Assembly: GCF_000526155.1 (NCBI RefSeq)
Contig: NZ_JAFN01000001.1
Span: 1,120,501-1,184,500 of the forward strand
Direction of reading: 5' to 3'
Source of the DNA: Deferrisoma camini S3R1
GTDB taxonomy: Bacteria > Desulfobacterota > Deferrisomatia > Deferrisomatales > Deferrisomataceae
DNA length: 64,000 nt
The translations under genes and the position numbers were made by a program. Numbering within the stretch: position 1 is the stretch's first letter; each line of letters begins with the position of its first letter. Positions 25,510 through 33,326 of the stretch are shown piece after piece. Under the pieces are notes generated by a model, which was not told the DNA's origin, ran no database searches, and was given only the letters and a program-made list of their open reading frames with translations.

Positions 25510-26907
25510 TCACGAAACTGGCTGCCGGAACAACACCGCATAGTTACACGGCACCACACCGATGCGGAGAAAGGCGAAAACGGACGCCAGAAGATTCTGC
25601 ATAGCAAGCGGTACGGCCACGGCAATCGCCGCGACGATGACACCGTTCCAGAACGGCATCAGGGCTACGAGGCCTGCGCACGTTACCGCTGCCAGCGCGA
25701 CCGACACCCAAAGCCATTTCCCGTTCCCCGTCATCATCAACAGGTACCCCACGGACCCTGTCGCTGCGTTCACGAACTGTCCGGCGGCCAGAATGGTCAG
25801 AGCCACAGCTCCCAAGGCAAAATCCTTGCCAAATAGCCCGAGGACATGCTCCGGGAAAAAGGCCAGTATCGACAGGATCGGAGCTGCGGATAACGAGACC
25901 AGCAGGGCGGACTTGACCGCTGTTTTCTCCAGCCCCTGCAGATCCCCTTTTGCCCAAAGTGCCGCAAATTTCGGCGCCGTCATGCTGTTCACCGCCACCA
26001 AGAGCAAACTCGTCAGGGTGGCCGTGCGAAGGGCCGCGCCGAACACCCCCACCTCTGCCTTGGTGCCAACGGCGCCCAAAACCAGCAGCGGGAGCCACTG
26101 GATCACAAGGCTCGTCGCCGCAACCGCCCCCAACGGCTTGGCAGTACCAGCCAACTCCCGTGCGGAAAATGCGGCGACGGCCCCGTTGACGTGCGCCGTG
26201 TGGCGCCGCCAAAGCCAGTAGCCGCCGAACACAGCCGCGTACGCGGCAGCGGCGTACACGACCACCGCACCAACCGCCCCCCACCATCGAGCTGCAAGTG
26301 GGATCGTGAGCAACGCGCCTACCGGGAGAATGAGGCTTTGAAGGGACTGAGAGGCCAGCATCCGCTTCAGGCCCTTCAGGGCCTCGGAGTGGATCCACAG
26401 CAGGGCCACCGCCGGGACCCCCACCGCAGCAGCCCTGAACGCGGTCGTGAGCTCGGGTTTCTGGAACACGGCCTCCGCGAGAAGGGGCGCCCCGACAAAC
26501 ACTGCGAGCCCGATTCCAAACGACAGCAGCCCGGCCAGAAAAACGGCCTTTTTGTAAACCCCGCGAACCCTGCCCCATTCCCCCAGTTCCGCGTTCGCTG
26601 CCACGAATTTCAACGCGGCGTTGTCCAAGCCCCACCGGCCAAGGACTCCGCAGACCTGCAGCACCGTAAGGGCCAGGAAGAAGATCCCTGTCTCCTCGAC
26701 CCCCAGCAACCGAGCCACGACCACGTTGAACCCGAACATGAGCCCCGCACCGAGCACCTTCACGGTGAAGGTGACGGCGGCGCCGGCCACGACCTCGCGC
26801 ATGTGCTCGTCGAGCCGGCGGGCGACCCAGGCCGGCATCCATCGGGGCGAGTCCCCCGAACCAGGGGTCGGGGGCTGCGGTTCCATGTTCTCCGCCGGTT
26901 CGGTCAA
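25510..26907 (-). CDS. wzx: Polysaccharide flippase (Wzx, MOP superfamily)
   Basis: 465 residues, about 12-14 membrane helices. Moves lipid-linked repeat units across the inner membrane. VTFTVKVLGAGLMFGFNVVVARLLGVEETGIFFLALTVLQV is the typical first hairpin of the polysaccharide synthesis (MATE-like) proteins; SFGIGLAVFVGAPLLAEAVF and later AFFPEHVLGLFGKDFALGAVALTILAAGQFVNAATGSVGYLLMMTG are characteristic. TTG start at 26907 with GGAGA about 9 nt before, or ATG 26886. First gene of the minus-strand polysaccharide run. Its 3' half is duplicated downstream. Confidence 0.88.
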   Translation of the reverse strand: MTEPAENMEPQPPTPGSGDSPRWMPAWVARRLDEHMREVVAGAAVTFTVKVLGAGLMFGFNVVVARLLGVEETGIFFLALTVLQVCGVLGRWGLDNAALKFVAANAELGEWGRVRGVYKKAVFLAGLLSFGIGLAVFVGAPLLAEAVFQKPELTTAFRAAAVGVPAVALLWIHSEALKGLKRMLASQSLQSLILPVGALLTIPLAARWWGAVGAVVVYAAAAYAAVFGGYWLWRRHTAHVNGAVAAFSARELAGTAKPLGAVAATSLVIQWLPLLVLGAVGTKAEVGVFGAALRTATLTSLLLVAVNSMTAPKFAALWAKGDLQGLEKTAVKSALLVSLSAAPILSILAFFPEHVLGLFGKDFALGAVALTILAAGQFVNAATGSVGYLLMMTGNGKWLWVSVALAAVTCAGLVALMPFWNGVIVAAIAVAVPLAMQNLLASVFAFLRIGVVPCNYAVLFRQPVS

Positions 26908-26924
26908 GTGATCAGATCTCCAGG

Positions 26925-27054
26925 TGCCGTGAATCGTAAACTGCCGTAAATCGTAAATCGTGAATCGTTGGTCGTTGGGAACGGCCGTGACGCGGTGACG
27001 GCCCTCCGCCGTCGAGATCTGTGGCGATCTGTGTTTACCTGTGGCCCCACGATC
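26925..27054. repeat. Repeat mosaic between wzx and MEKDH copy 2
   Basis: GTGCCGTGAATCGTAAACTGCCGTAAATCGTAAATCGTGAATCGTTGG, GTGACGCGGTGACGG, then GATCTGTGGCGATCTGTG (CACAGAT family) and CTGTGGCCCCACG. The latter part recurs at 29430-29466 and 33979-34015 next to the other MEKDH genes. Confidence 0.8.
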
Positions 27055-27369
27055 CTACGGCTCTTTCACCCGGTACACGCCGTGGTGGGCCTCGGTGTCG
27101 GCGCGATGGGCCGCAAGGTCCGCGGCCACGGCGTCGAGCTTGGCTTCGAGCTTCTTCTCGACCGCGTCGATCTTCGCGTCGAGGCGCGTTTCCACCTCGT
27201 CGACCCGCTTCGTCAGGGCTTCGAACTTGAGATCCACCAGGTCGAAACGCTCGTCCGTCCTGCGTGCGAGCGCCTGGATCTCGCTCCGGAGCACTTCGTG
27301 CCCCTCGAGAACCAGGTCGAACTTGCTTCGGATGCCTTCGAGCAGGATCTCCAGGTGGTCCTTTTCCAT
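27055..27369 (-). CDS. Small coiled-coil protein, MEKDH family, copy 2
   Basis: 104 residues. MEKDHLEILLEGIRSKFDLV, LEGHEVLRSEIQALARRTDERFDLVDLKFEALTKRVDEVETRL, then DAKIDAVEKKLEAKLDAVAADLAAHRADTEAHHGVYRVKEP. Same N- and C-termini as copies 3 and 4 but with the fewest 11-residue AKIDxVEKKLE units (about two). Ribosome site GGAGG just before TCCCC-ATG. Function unknown; soluble rod-like protein predicted. Confidence 0.75.
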   Translation of the reverse strand: MEKDHLEILLEGIRSKFDLVLEGHEVLRSEIQALARRTDERFDLVDLKFEALTKRVDEVETRLDAKIDAVEKKLEAKLDAVAADLAAHRADTEAHHGVYRVKEP

Positions 27370-28235
27370 GGGGACCTCCAGGACGCTTCGCGTCCGCTGG
27401 GAGGTTGGGCCGTCACCCCGTCACCGATCACCCGTCACGGCCAAACTGCCGTGAATCGTAAATCGTGAATCGTTGGGACGGCAGGACGCATTGCGTCCCA
27501 ACGTCCTGACGTCCCGCCGGTTCTCGGCGAACGGCGAACAACAGTCCGTTCGTGACGGGAAACTGCCGTGACGAGTGACAGGTAACGGGTGGGAACTGCG
27601 GTGACAAGTGATCTGTGACGAGTGACGGGGAACGGCGGTGACGGCACGACCAACCGCAGCCGTTTCCGTGACGCGTGATCCGTGACGGGTGGCGAGTGAC
27701 GGCCCGGCCGCCCCTCGTCCCAACGTCCTACCGTCCCAACGTTCCAACGGTTCTCGACCAGCGCCCCACCACGAACGACCAGCGGCAGCCGTTTCCGTGC
27801 CGGGGGGGAGCTGCCGTGGCGCGTGATCCGTGACAGGGGGAAAGGCCCGTCGCGGGGACTGCCGCTCTGGTTCGGTCATGACCGCTGCCCCTCCCTGGGA
27901 TTCGGCTGGAAGGCCGGGAGACTGGAATGCTGGGAGGCCAGGATGCCGGAGCACGGGAAGGCCGATCTCTCCCGCTCGTTCTCCGGCGGACGCCGAATGA
28001 TACGGAAAACGGCGGTTGGGGACAAGGGGGGGGGAAGGGCCGTGAATCGTGAATGGTGAATCGTAAATCGTGAATCGTGGCTGGGCGGTGGGCCGTCCGT
28101 CGCAGGTCGTTGGTCGTAGGTCGTGAGGACTGCCGGAGGTCGCAGGCCGCAGGTCGTTCGTCGTGGCAAGTGCCGGAGGTCGTGGGTCCGGATCGGCTGG
28201 CCCGAGGCGATTTCGTTTCCGCTTCGACGTAAGGC
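27370..28235. repeat. Largest repeat mosaic, no gene
   Basis: Nearly 870 nt made of the words: GACGCTTCGCGTCCGCTGGG, CACCGATCACCCGTCACGG, CTGCCGTGAATCGTAAATCGTGAATCG, (GGGACGGCAGGACGC), long (GTGACGGGTGACAAGTGAC)-type runs at 27560-27700, CCCAACGTCC octamers, GGAGGCCAGGATGCC octamers at 27905-27950, CGCCGAATGATACGG at 27990, GTCGTTGGTCGTAGGTCGTG heptamers at 28090-28190. The frames that cross it only spell repeat peptides. Confidence 0.85.
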
Positions 28236-28643
28236 TTAAGTCAGTCGCCCCCCGCTCGCCAAGCACGCCTCAGCGAGTCGTTTGTCGAGCGTGGCCAAGG
28301 GCAGGTCCCGTCGGAGGGCCAACTCAAGGTACATCCCGTCGTACACCGATAGGCCGCACTTGTCGGCCAGAGGCACCACCGCGGTGAGCACATCGTCCGG
28401 CGGAATCCGGTCAACCACGATCGGGAGCGCCGCGAGGTCTGCCGCGATCCGCCCCCAGTCACACCGGTTGATCCGCCCCCTGCGCGTCGCCACAAGAAGC
28501 ACGTTCCCCACCTCGGCCGGCCATAAAGCCGGCACGACTGCGGTGTCATCCAGGAGGCTGTCGCGCAGCCGATCCGTGGTGTCACTGGCCTCGTCGGGGA
28601 ACACCCAGGCCATCGTCACCGAGCAGTCGAGCACGAAGGGCAT
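28236..28643 (-). CDS. vapC: PIN-domain toxin (VapC)
   Basis: 135 residues. VLDCSVTMAWVFPDEAS has the first Asp, PALWPAEVGNVLL the Glu, LSVYDGMYLELALRRDLPLATLDKRLAEA the D and TLDxxL motifs. Start ATG 28643 overlaps the antitoxin stop (TGATG). Likely RNA-cleaving toxin. Confidence 0.88.
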   Translation of the reverse strand: MPFVLDCSVTMAWVFPDEASDTTDRLRDSLLDDTAVVPALWPAEVGNVLLVATRRGRINRCDWGRIAADLAALPIVVDRIPPDDVLTAVVPLADKCGLSVYDGMYLELALRRDLPLATLDKRLAEACLASGGRLT

Positions 28644-28885
28644 CAGTATTTTCGTCCCTCTTCGATCAGGTCTCGCACCAAAAGTCCCTGGAGAGAGTGG
28701 GTCTTCTGAAACGCCTTCAGGTCCTCGATGGCCTCCCGGACCCGACCCCGGGAAATCTCCCCTAAGGGGATCAACTCGGCCACGGGGCGACCGTGTCTCG
28801 TAATCACGAACCTCTCACCTTGCTCCACGCGTTTCAACAACTGAGGCAGGCGCGTCTTGGCTTCGCGGGCACCGATCTGGGGCAC
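28643..28885 (-). CDS. Phd/YefM-type antitoxin
   Basis: 80 residues. MPQIGAREAKTRLPQLLKRVEQGERFVITRHGRPVAELIPL is a textbook Phd/YefM DNA-binding domain; the C-terminal FQKTHSLQGLLVRDLIEEGRKY is the toxin-binding tail. Pairs with the VapC gene immediately downstream, an antitoxin-toxin combination common for type II modules. ATG 28885; upstream is GC-rich with a possible promoter not resolved. Confidence 0.88.
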   Translation of the reverse strand: MPQIGAREAKTRLPQLLKRVEQGERFVITRHGRPVAELIPLGEISRGRVREAIEDLKAFQKTHSLQGLLVRDLIEEGRKY

Positions 28886-29101
28886 GGCGTCACTCCTTGG
28901 GCGCTGGCAGGCACGAACTCCACTCCAGTGTAACCGGCACCCCCCCTATAGGCAACGAGAACGAACAATCAACTTTCGTGAATGGGGAATCGGGAATGGG
29001 GAATGGTGAACTGCCGGAGTCGCGGGTCGCGCGCCTTTCCGAAGGCACCGGGCCACGGTGGAGTGTCCTCATCGCCGACCCAGAGGCCCCCTGAACGGCA
29101 G

Positions 29102-29212
29102 GTGTTGCTTCGGTACGTGGCCATGGCCACCGATCGTGTGGGCGCCGAGGAAATCCGAAACGCTCTTGTAACGGCCCTCGGGCCCGAAGGAGAAGAGATC
29201 ATGCCGACGCTG
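29102..29212 (+). pseudogene. Rpn-family nuclease, C-terminal fragment
   Basis: VLLRYVAMATDRVGAEEIRNALVTALGPEGEEIMPTL resembles the C-terminal part of Rpn (PD-(D/E)XK nuclease/putative transposase) proteins, which end with an LRY-x-ATD-EEL...EE-IMPTL segment. No N-terminal part adjoins it. Similarity judged by eye only. A matching N-terminal remnant of the same family lies at 32.3-32.7 kb on the other strand. Confidence 0.45.
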
Positions 29213-29218
29213 GAAGTC

Positions 29219-29469
29219 CGGGGGGACGTTGCTGCGCAGTTGCCTGCTCGCCCCCGCTGAACTGCCGTTGGTCGTGGGAAGGGCCGTGAATCGTGAATGG
29301 TGAATCGTAAATCGTGAATCGTTGGGACGTTGGGACGCTGGGACGCGAAGCGTCGATACCCGTCACCAATCACTCGTCACTGGTCACCGCACTTCCCACC
29401 CGTCACCGAAGTGTGGCCCTCCGCCCCCGAGATCTGTGGCGATCTGTGTTTACCTGTGGCCCCACGCTC
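29219..29469. repeat. Repeat mosaic with MEKDH 3' flank word
   Basis: 29219-29250 has GACGTTGCTGCGCAGTTGCC; then CTGAACTGCCGTTGGTCGTGGGAAGGGCCGTGAATCG, GTGAATCGTAAATCG, TTGGGACG octamers, GACGCGAAGCGTCGA, CACCAATCACTCGTCACTGG, and GATCTGTGGCGATCTGTG next to the following coiled-coil gene. Confidence 0.8.
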
Positions 29470-29883
29470 CTACGGCTCTTTCACCCGGTACACGCCGTGG
29501 TGGGCCTCGGTGTCGGCGCGGTGGGCCGCAAGGTCCGCGGCCACGGCGTCGAGCTTGCCCCCGAGATTTTTCTCGACGGCCTCGATCTTGGCGTCGAGTT
29601 TCTTCTCGACCGCGTCGATCTTTGCCTCCAGCTTCCTCTCGACGGCGTCGATCTTCGCTTCCAGCTTCTTCTCTACACCGTCGATCTTCGCGTCGAGGCG
29701 CGTTTCCACCTCGTCGACCCGCTTCGTCAGGGCTTCGAACTTGAGATCCACCAGGTCGAAACGCTCGTCCGTCCTGCGTGCGAGCGCCTGGATCTCGCTC
29801 CGGAGCACTTCGTGCCCCTCGAGAACCAGGTCGAACTTGCTTCGGATGTCTTCGAGCAGGATCTCCGGGTGGTCCTTTTCCAT
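29470..29883 (-). CDS. Small coiled-coil protein, MEKDH family, copy 3
   Basis: 137 residues. Same head (MEKDHPEILLEDIRSKFDLV) and tail (LDAVAADLAAHRADTEAHHGVYRVKEP) as copy 2, with about five AKIDAVEKKLE-type units between, so it is a length variant. ATG 29883 with GGAGG 5 nt upstream; the 3' flank (CTGTGGCCCCACGCTCC) is also shared. Unknown function. Confidence 0.75.
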   Translation of the reverse strand: MEKDHPEILLEDIRSKFDLVLEGHEVLRSEIQALARRTDERFDLVDLKFEALTKRVDEVETRLDAKIDGVEKKLEAKIDAVERKLEAKIDAVEKKLDAKIEAVEKNLGGKLDAVAADLAAHRADTEAHHGVYRVKEP

Positions 29884-29900
29884 GGGGACCTCCAAGACGG

Positions 29901-30216
29901 GGGGACGTTGCTGCGTAGTTGCCTGCCGGCCCCTCGCCCACGACTCCCATTTTTCTCTTCTTTATGCTCGCTTAGCTAAACAATGTCCGGTAGTTCCCTT
30001 CCGGGGGCCGAAACCGACTTTCCCGGCAACTCGGCCCTTCGGAAGGCCGGGGTGACGGGACGCCGAATGGTACGGAAAACAGCGGTCGTGGGCAAGGACT
30101 GGACTGGGGGGGAGGTGGGCCGCTCGTCGTGTGAAGGGCCGTTGGCCGTTCGTGGTTCAGGCTTCCCCAACGACCCACGATTTACGGCTCACGGGGCTTC
30201 ATCCTGCCAAACCCCC
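29901..30216. repeat. Gap with repeat words and a flippase-like scrap
   Basis: 29901-29928 has GACGTTGCTGCGTAGTTGCC. 29960-30020 (minus strand) reads GNYRTLFS then a stop and resembles the end of the wzx duplicate (NYRILFH), with CAATGTCCGGTAGTT matching CAATATCCGGTAGTT at 24870. 30052-30092 has CGCCGAATGGTACGG. No intact gene. Confidence 0.5.
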
Positions 30217-30660
30217 TCAGGCCACACGGCGTTTGAGGTCGCTGAGCTGGTGCTCCATGGAGGTGAGACGGTGTTCCATGTGCCGGAGCGTTCGGTCGTA
30301 CTCGTCCCGACGGACGATGGCTCGGCCCAACTCGTCCATGCGTTGGTTCAGTTGGTCGTGACGCGCCGTAAGATCGCTCCGAACGCTCTCGATCCGCTCG
30401 GTGAGCTCCGTGCGAACGTCGTCGATGCGTTTGTTGGTCTCGTCGATCCGCCGGTTCGTCTCGTTGATCCGCTCCGAGAGTTCCATACGGATCTCGTCGA
30501 TGCGGCGACTCTGGTCCGCAAGCTGGGTCTGCAAGTCCGTGAGGCGCTCGTTGGTCCCTTCCAACCGGCCCTTGACCTCGGCGATCTCGGACCGGATGGC
30601 GCTCAACTCGGGGACCACCCACTCCTGGAAGGCCTTCTTGATGATCTCGGCGATCTCCAT
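30217..30660 (-). CDS. Coiled-coil protein, EVIKKA family, copy 2
   Basis: 147 residues, paralogue of 11758-12216. Head MEIAEIIKKAFQEWVVPELSAI, tail VRRDEYDRTLRHMEHRLTSMEHQLSDLKRRVA; between them SRRIDEIRMELSERINETNRRIDETNKRIDDVRTELTERIESVRSDLT. The middle uses different 11-residue units from copy 1 and they are not identical at DNA level. No membrane or signal segment. ATG 30660 with GAGGG ribosome site. Unknown function. Confidence 0.75.
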   Translation of the reverse strand: MEIAEIIKKAFQEWVVPELSAIRSEIAEVKGRLEGTNERLTDLQTQLADQSRRIDEIRMELSERINETNRRIDETNKRIDDVRTELTERIESVRSDLTARHDQLNQRMDELGRAIVRRDEYDRTLRHMEHRLTSMEHQLSDLKRRVA

Positions 30661-30714
30661 GGATTTCCCTCTGCGACCTTGGGTGGATATACACCTAATC
30701 TACCCGCTGCCTCC

Positions 30715-31098
30715 GGGGTTGACAAGGAGGGAAGGCCGTTCGCGGCGGGTCGTGCGTCGTGACCGCCGGGCTCCTGGGCGGTCTCGGAAACCGTCCCAAC
30801 GTCCTGACGTCCCAACGGCCCTCGGCGAACGACGAACGTGGGGAACGGCCGTGACGGGTGATCGGTGATCGGTGACGGGGGGAAGGCGGTGACGAGTGAC
30901 GAGTGATGTGGCGACGGCCCAGCCGCCCTGCCACGATTCACGATTCACGGCAGTTTGGCGGTGACACGGTGACGGGTGACGGTGCTTCGCGTCGGCTGGA
31001 AGGCTGGAACGCTAGGAGGCTAGGAGGCTTTCTAGCTTCCCAGCTTTCGAGCTTTCTAGCGGCAGGCCTGACATGTCGGCGGGAAACGGCAACCCCGG
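30715..31098. repeat. Repeat mosaic
   Basis: Includes CGTCCCAACGTCCTGACGTCCCAACGG, GTGATCGGTGATCGGTGACGG, GTGACGAGTGACGAGTGATG, CACGATTCACGATTCACGG, GTGACGGGTGACGG, GCTTCGCGTCGGCTGGAAGG, and GCTAGGAGGCTAGGAGGC. No gene seen. Confidence 0.8.
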
Positions 31099-31455
31099 TT
31101 AACGAAAGGGCCTTCGGACGCGCAACGACGCCCCCGTCAAGACAGAAAAGTTCCCGAAAAGCTCGTCAGCGTGCCGCGTAACAACGCGCACTGCGAGACG
31201 AGCCCGCTCGTTGGGATCCATTCCGGGTAGCCTCACCAGGAGCACACCATAGGGTGCCTCTCGACGGCGGAAGACGATCTCTCCGAAATCCTTGTCAGCG
31301 GTAAGGAGAAGCGCTTTAAGGCGCTTTGCCATGTCGAGAACTTCGCCATCGGGGCTTCCCGGAGCGACTTCTGCAACGTAGGTCACCTCCCACCCGGCTG
31401 CGCGAAAAGCAGACACAGTGCTTGCATCGATGCACTCATCCGCCAGAATCCTCAC
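31099..31455 (-). CDS. DUF5615 PIN-like toxin
   Basis: 118 residues. MRILADECIDASTVSAFRAAGWEVTYVAEVAPGSPDGEVLDMA and LLLTADKDFGEIVF are the defining DUF5615 motifs, with the ADE and TADKDFG acidic residues intact, unlike the variant copy at 9762. GTG start overlaps the DUF433 stop. Likely ribonuclease toxin by family. Confidence 0.88.
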   Translation of the reverse strand: MRILADECIDASTVSAFRAAGWEVTYVAEVAPGSPDGEVLDMAKRLKALLLTADKDFGEIVFRRREAPYGVLLVRLPGMDPNERARLAVRVVTRHADELFGNFSVLTGASLRVRRPFR

Positions 31456-31688
31456 GCCGCCTCCTCGGAAACCGGATGCACGATGTCGGTTCCCAGGATC
31501 TGTGCCGCGAAACGCAGAGCAGCCCGAACGTCTTCGACCTCAAGCCCGGGATGTTCCCGAGCCAAGTCCTCAGGCGTCCGGCCGGCAGCGAGTTCCTCTA
31601 GAATGAACTCCACCGTGATCCGAGTCCCCTGAATCACCGGCTTTCCGAACATGACGTGCGGGGTGGAAGTGATCCGAGATGAAGGCAT
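31452..31688 (-). CDS. DUF433 antitoxin
   Basis: 78 residues. RITSTPHVMFGKPVIQGTRITVEFILEELAAGRTPEDLAREHPGLEVEDVRAALRFA is the full DUF433 domain. ATG 31688 chosen with GGGGAG upstream; the frame extends farther but into noncoding sequence. Coupled with the DUF5615 gene by a GTGA overlap. Second such module in the window. Confidence 0.88.
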   Translation of the reverse strand: MPSSRITSTPHVMFGKPVIQGTRITVEFILEELAAGRTPEDLAREHPGLEVEDVRAALRFAAQILGTDIVHPVSEEAA

Positions 31689-32130
31689 GGCTAGGCTCCC
31701 CGAGTAGTAAGGTACGTTTCTCCCCGTAGCCAAGGGGAGGTCCTTGACGGTATGGCTGGCCCCTCTCCCCCTGCGACGCCTGCCTGCTTGCGTATGTTCC
31801 TCTTGCCGGCGACCACCTCGCGCATGTCCCCTGTGCTCGTCGGGCCGGCGGGCGACATCCCCAGGCGAGGCCCCCATGCGGGGTCCTTCCTCTGGGCCTC
31901 GCGCTGGGAGTCGACTTCCTCGAGCCGTTCCGGGTCCACTTCCGCCAGCGGCACCGCGCGGGAAAGCCGGCCAAACACGCATTTCAGAGTGTACACTTTG
32001 CCCCTCCATCTGTCACGACTGGGGGGCAGTGGGCCGTTGGTCGTGGGAAGGGCCGTGAATCGTGAATGGTGAATCGTTGGGACGCTGGAAGGCTTTCTAG
32101 CTTGCCAGCTTTCTAGCGGGCCGCGTAGCG
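31689..32130. other. Gap with possible flippase scrap and repeat mosaic
   Basis: 31795-31865 resembles the 5' part of wzx (CCACCTCGCGCATGT...GCTCGTCG-GCCGGCGGGCGAC), so it may be a remnant of a related gene; weak. 32033-32125 is a mosaic: GTGAATCGTGAATGGTGAATCG, TTGGGACGC, CTTTCTAGCTTGCCAGC. No intact gene. Confidence 0.35.
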
Positions 32131-32289
32131 GGCCATGGGTGGCTGCGAGCGCGTTGACCGTAGGGGTGGGGACGGCTATGGTGGATTGTGTGATGGACCC
32201 TTCTGGTCCGCGAGAGACCGGGGCGATGAAAACGACGCGTTATTTTCGGTTCGTCCGGTGCGGCCCGACCGGGCACGCATCCGGGAAGA

Positions 32290-32663
32290 CTGGATCTTGC
32301 GTGTGCTGCGGGATCCCCAGCATGAAGAACGCAGTCCGACGGGAGGATCCGGAGGTGGGCGTGGATCGAGGAGGAAGGGAAGCACCTCCGAGCCCCCAGC
32401 GGTCCGGGTGGCTCTTGTGCTCGATCAGCACGTATACGAACGCCTCGCCGCCCCCCCCGTAGCGCCACCCAGAAGATCACATCCGCCAGGTGCGCCCGAA
32501 GGTCCGGATCCACGAACGTGCGCGGCACGGCCGACACCAAGGAAACGTTCAGGCACGCCACCACCTCGGCCGGCAGGGAGTGGCGCAAAAAGTCCCGGGC
32601 CGCCTCGGGCCGGGAGAACACCTCGCGCACAAACCGGTCGTGGGGGTTGGAAAGGTCGGGCAA
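32290..32663 (-). pseudogene. Rpn-family nuclease, frameshifted N-terminal remnant
   Basis: LSNPHDRFVREVFSRPEAARDFLRHSLPAEVVACL, VDPDLRAHLADVIFWVALRGG is the usual start of Rpn proteins, then a C-run (about eight C, near 32450) shifts the frame to GGEAFVYVLIEHKSHPDRWG, the expected next block with the IEHKS nuclease motif. After that the sequence degenerates. Rpn proteins are PD-(D/E)XK DNases linked to recombination or phage defence. This copy is dead unless the C-run is slippery. Confidence 0.75.
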
Positions 32664-32864
32664 GGGGCCATTCCAGCCCGGGACGTTGCGGGCCGCTATC
32701 TTTGGGCCTCGCGCAACGATGCAACGGACGCCGTGTGTGGGCGGTTTTCGGCGAGCAGATGGGCAGGTGTCCAGGTAGATCACGGCTCTTCCCGGCGGGG
32801 TGGCGGCGTTGGGACGCTGGGCGGCGGGGCCTTCACCCGTCACGGGTCACCCGTCACCGCCTTT

Positions 32865-33326
32865 CTATTCCACCGGTGCATCGAAGCGTTCCGGATGTGC
32901 GCGGCACCAGGACAGCATGGCGTCCAAGACGTCCTCCACGTCCCCGAGCCGCCGGGAGCACACCTCGTACAGCTCTTGGGGCCCGACCTCGTGGTAAAAG
33001 TGGACCATCCGGTTCCGATAGCCCGCCAGAACGACGAGGGTCCGGGCAACGTCGGGTGCCAGCACGCCGACCCGCTCGAGTCCCCTCGCCACCTCCTTGT
33101 ACTCGGAGGGCGCCACCCCAAACCCCTTTGCGAGCACGTGGCGCCCCAGGTCCAGCAACGCCTCCAGAGCCCGGCGGAGGTACGACTCTGCCGCAGCCAC
33201 GTTTCTGGCGTCCGAGAAAAACTCGTCGGCGCTCCCCAGGGGAAGCCCCCGCACGCAGGCCAGCATCTCCCGCACCCAGGCCGCTCTTTCGGCCACCACG
33301 GCCGCCCGAAGAGTCGACGGGGTCAT
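32865..33326 (-). CDS. hepT: HepT-like toxin (RNase/HEPN)
   Basis: 153 residues. Helical protein with AAAESYLRRALEALLDLGRHVLAKGFG and the HEPN active motif R-N-R-M-V-H-F-Y (RX4HXY). In HepT/MntA modules the antitoxin AMPylates the tyrosine of this motif. Start ATG 33326 overlaps the nucleotidyltransferase stop (ATGA). Confidence 0.88.
   Translation of the reverse strand: MTPSTLRAAVVAERAAWVREMLACVRGLPLGSADEFFSDARNVAAAESYLRRALEALLDLGRHVLAKGFGVAPSEYKEVARGLERVGVLAPDVARTLVVLAGYRNRMVHFYHEVGPQELYEVCSRRLGDVEDVLDAMLSWCRAHPERFDAPVE

Noticed and set aside
27560-27700. CRISPR-like array
   Set aside because: The units are 7 bp and contiguous, without spacers of uniform length, and no cas gene is present.
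31691-31996. 101-codon minus-strand frame MYTLKCVFGRLSRAV
   Set aside because: It is not similar to a known family over its length, and part overlaps DNA that looks like a flippase scrap in another frame.
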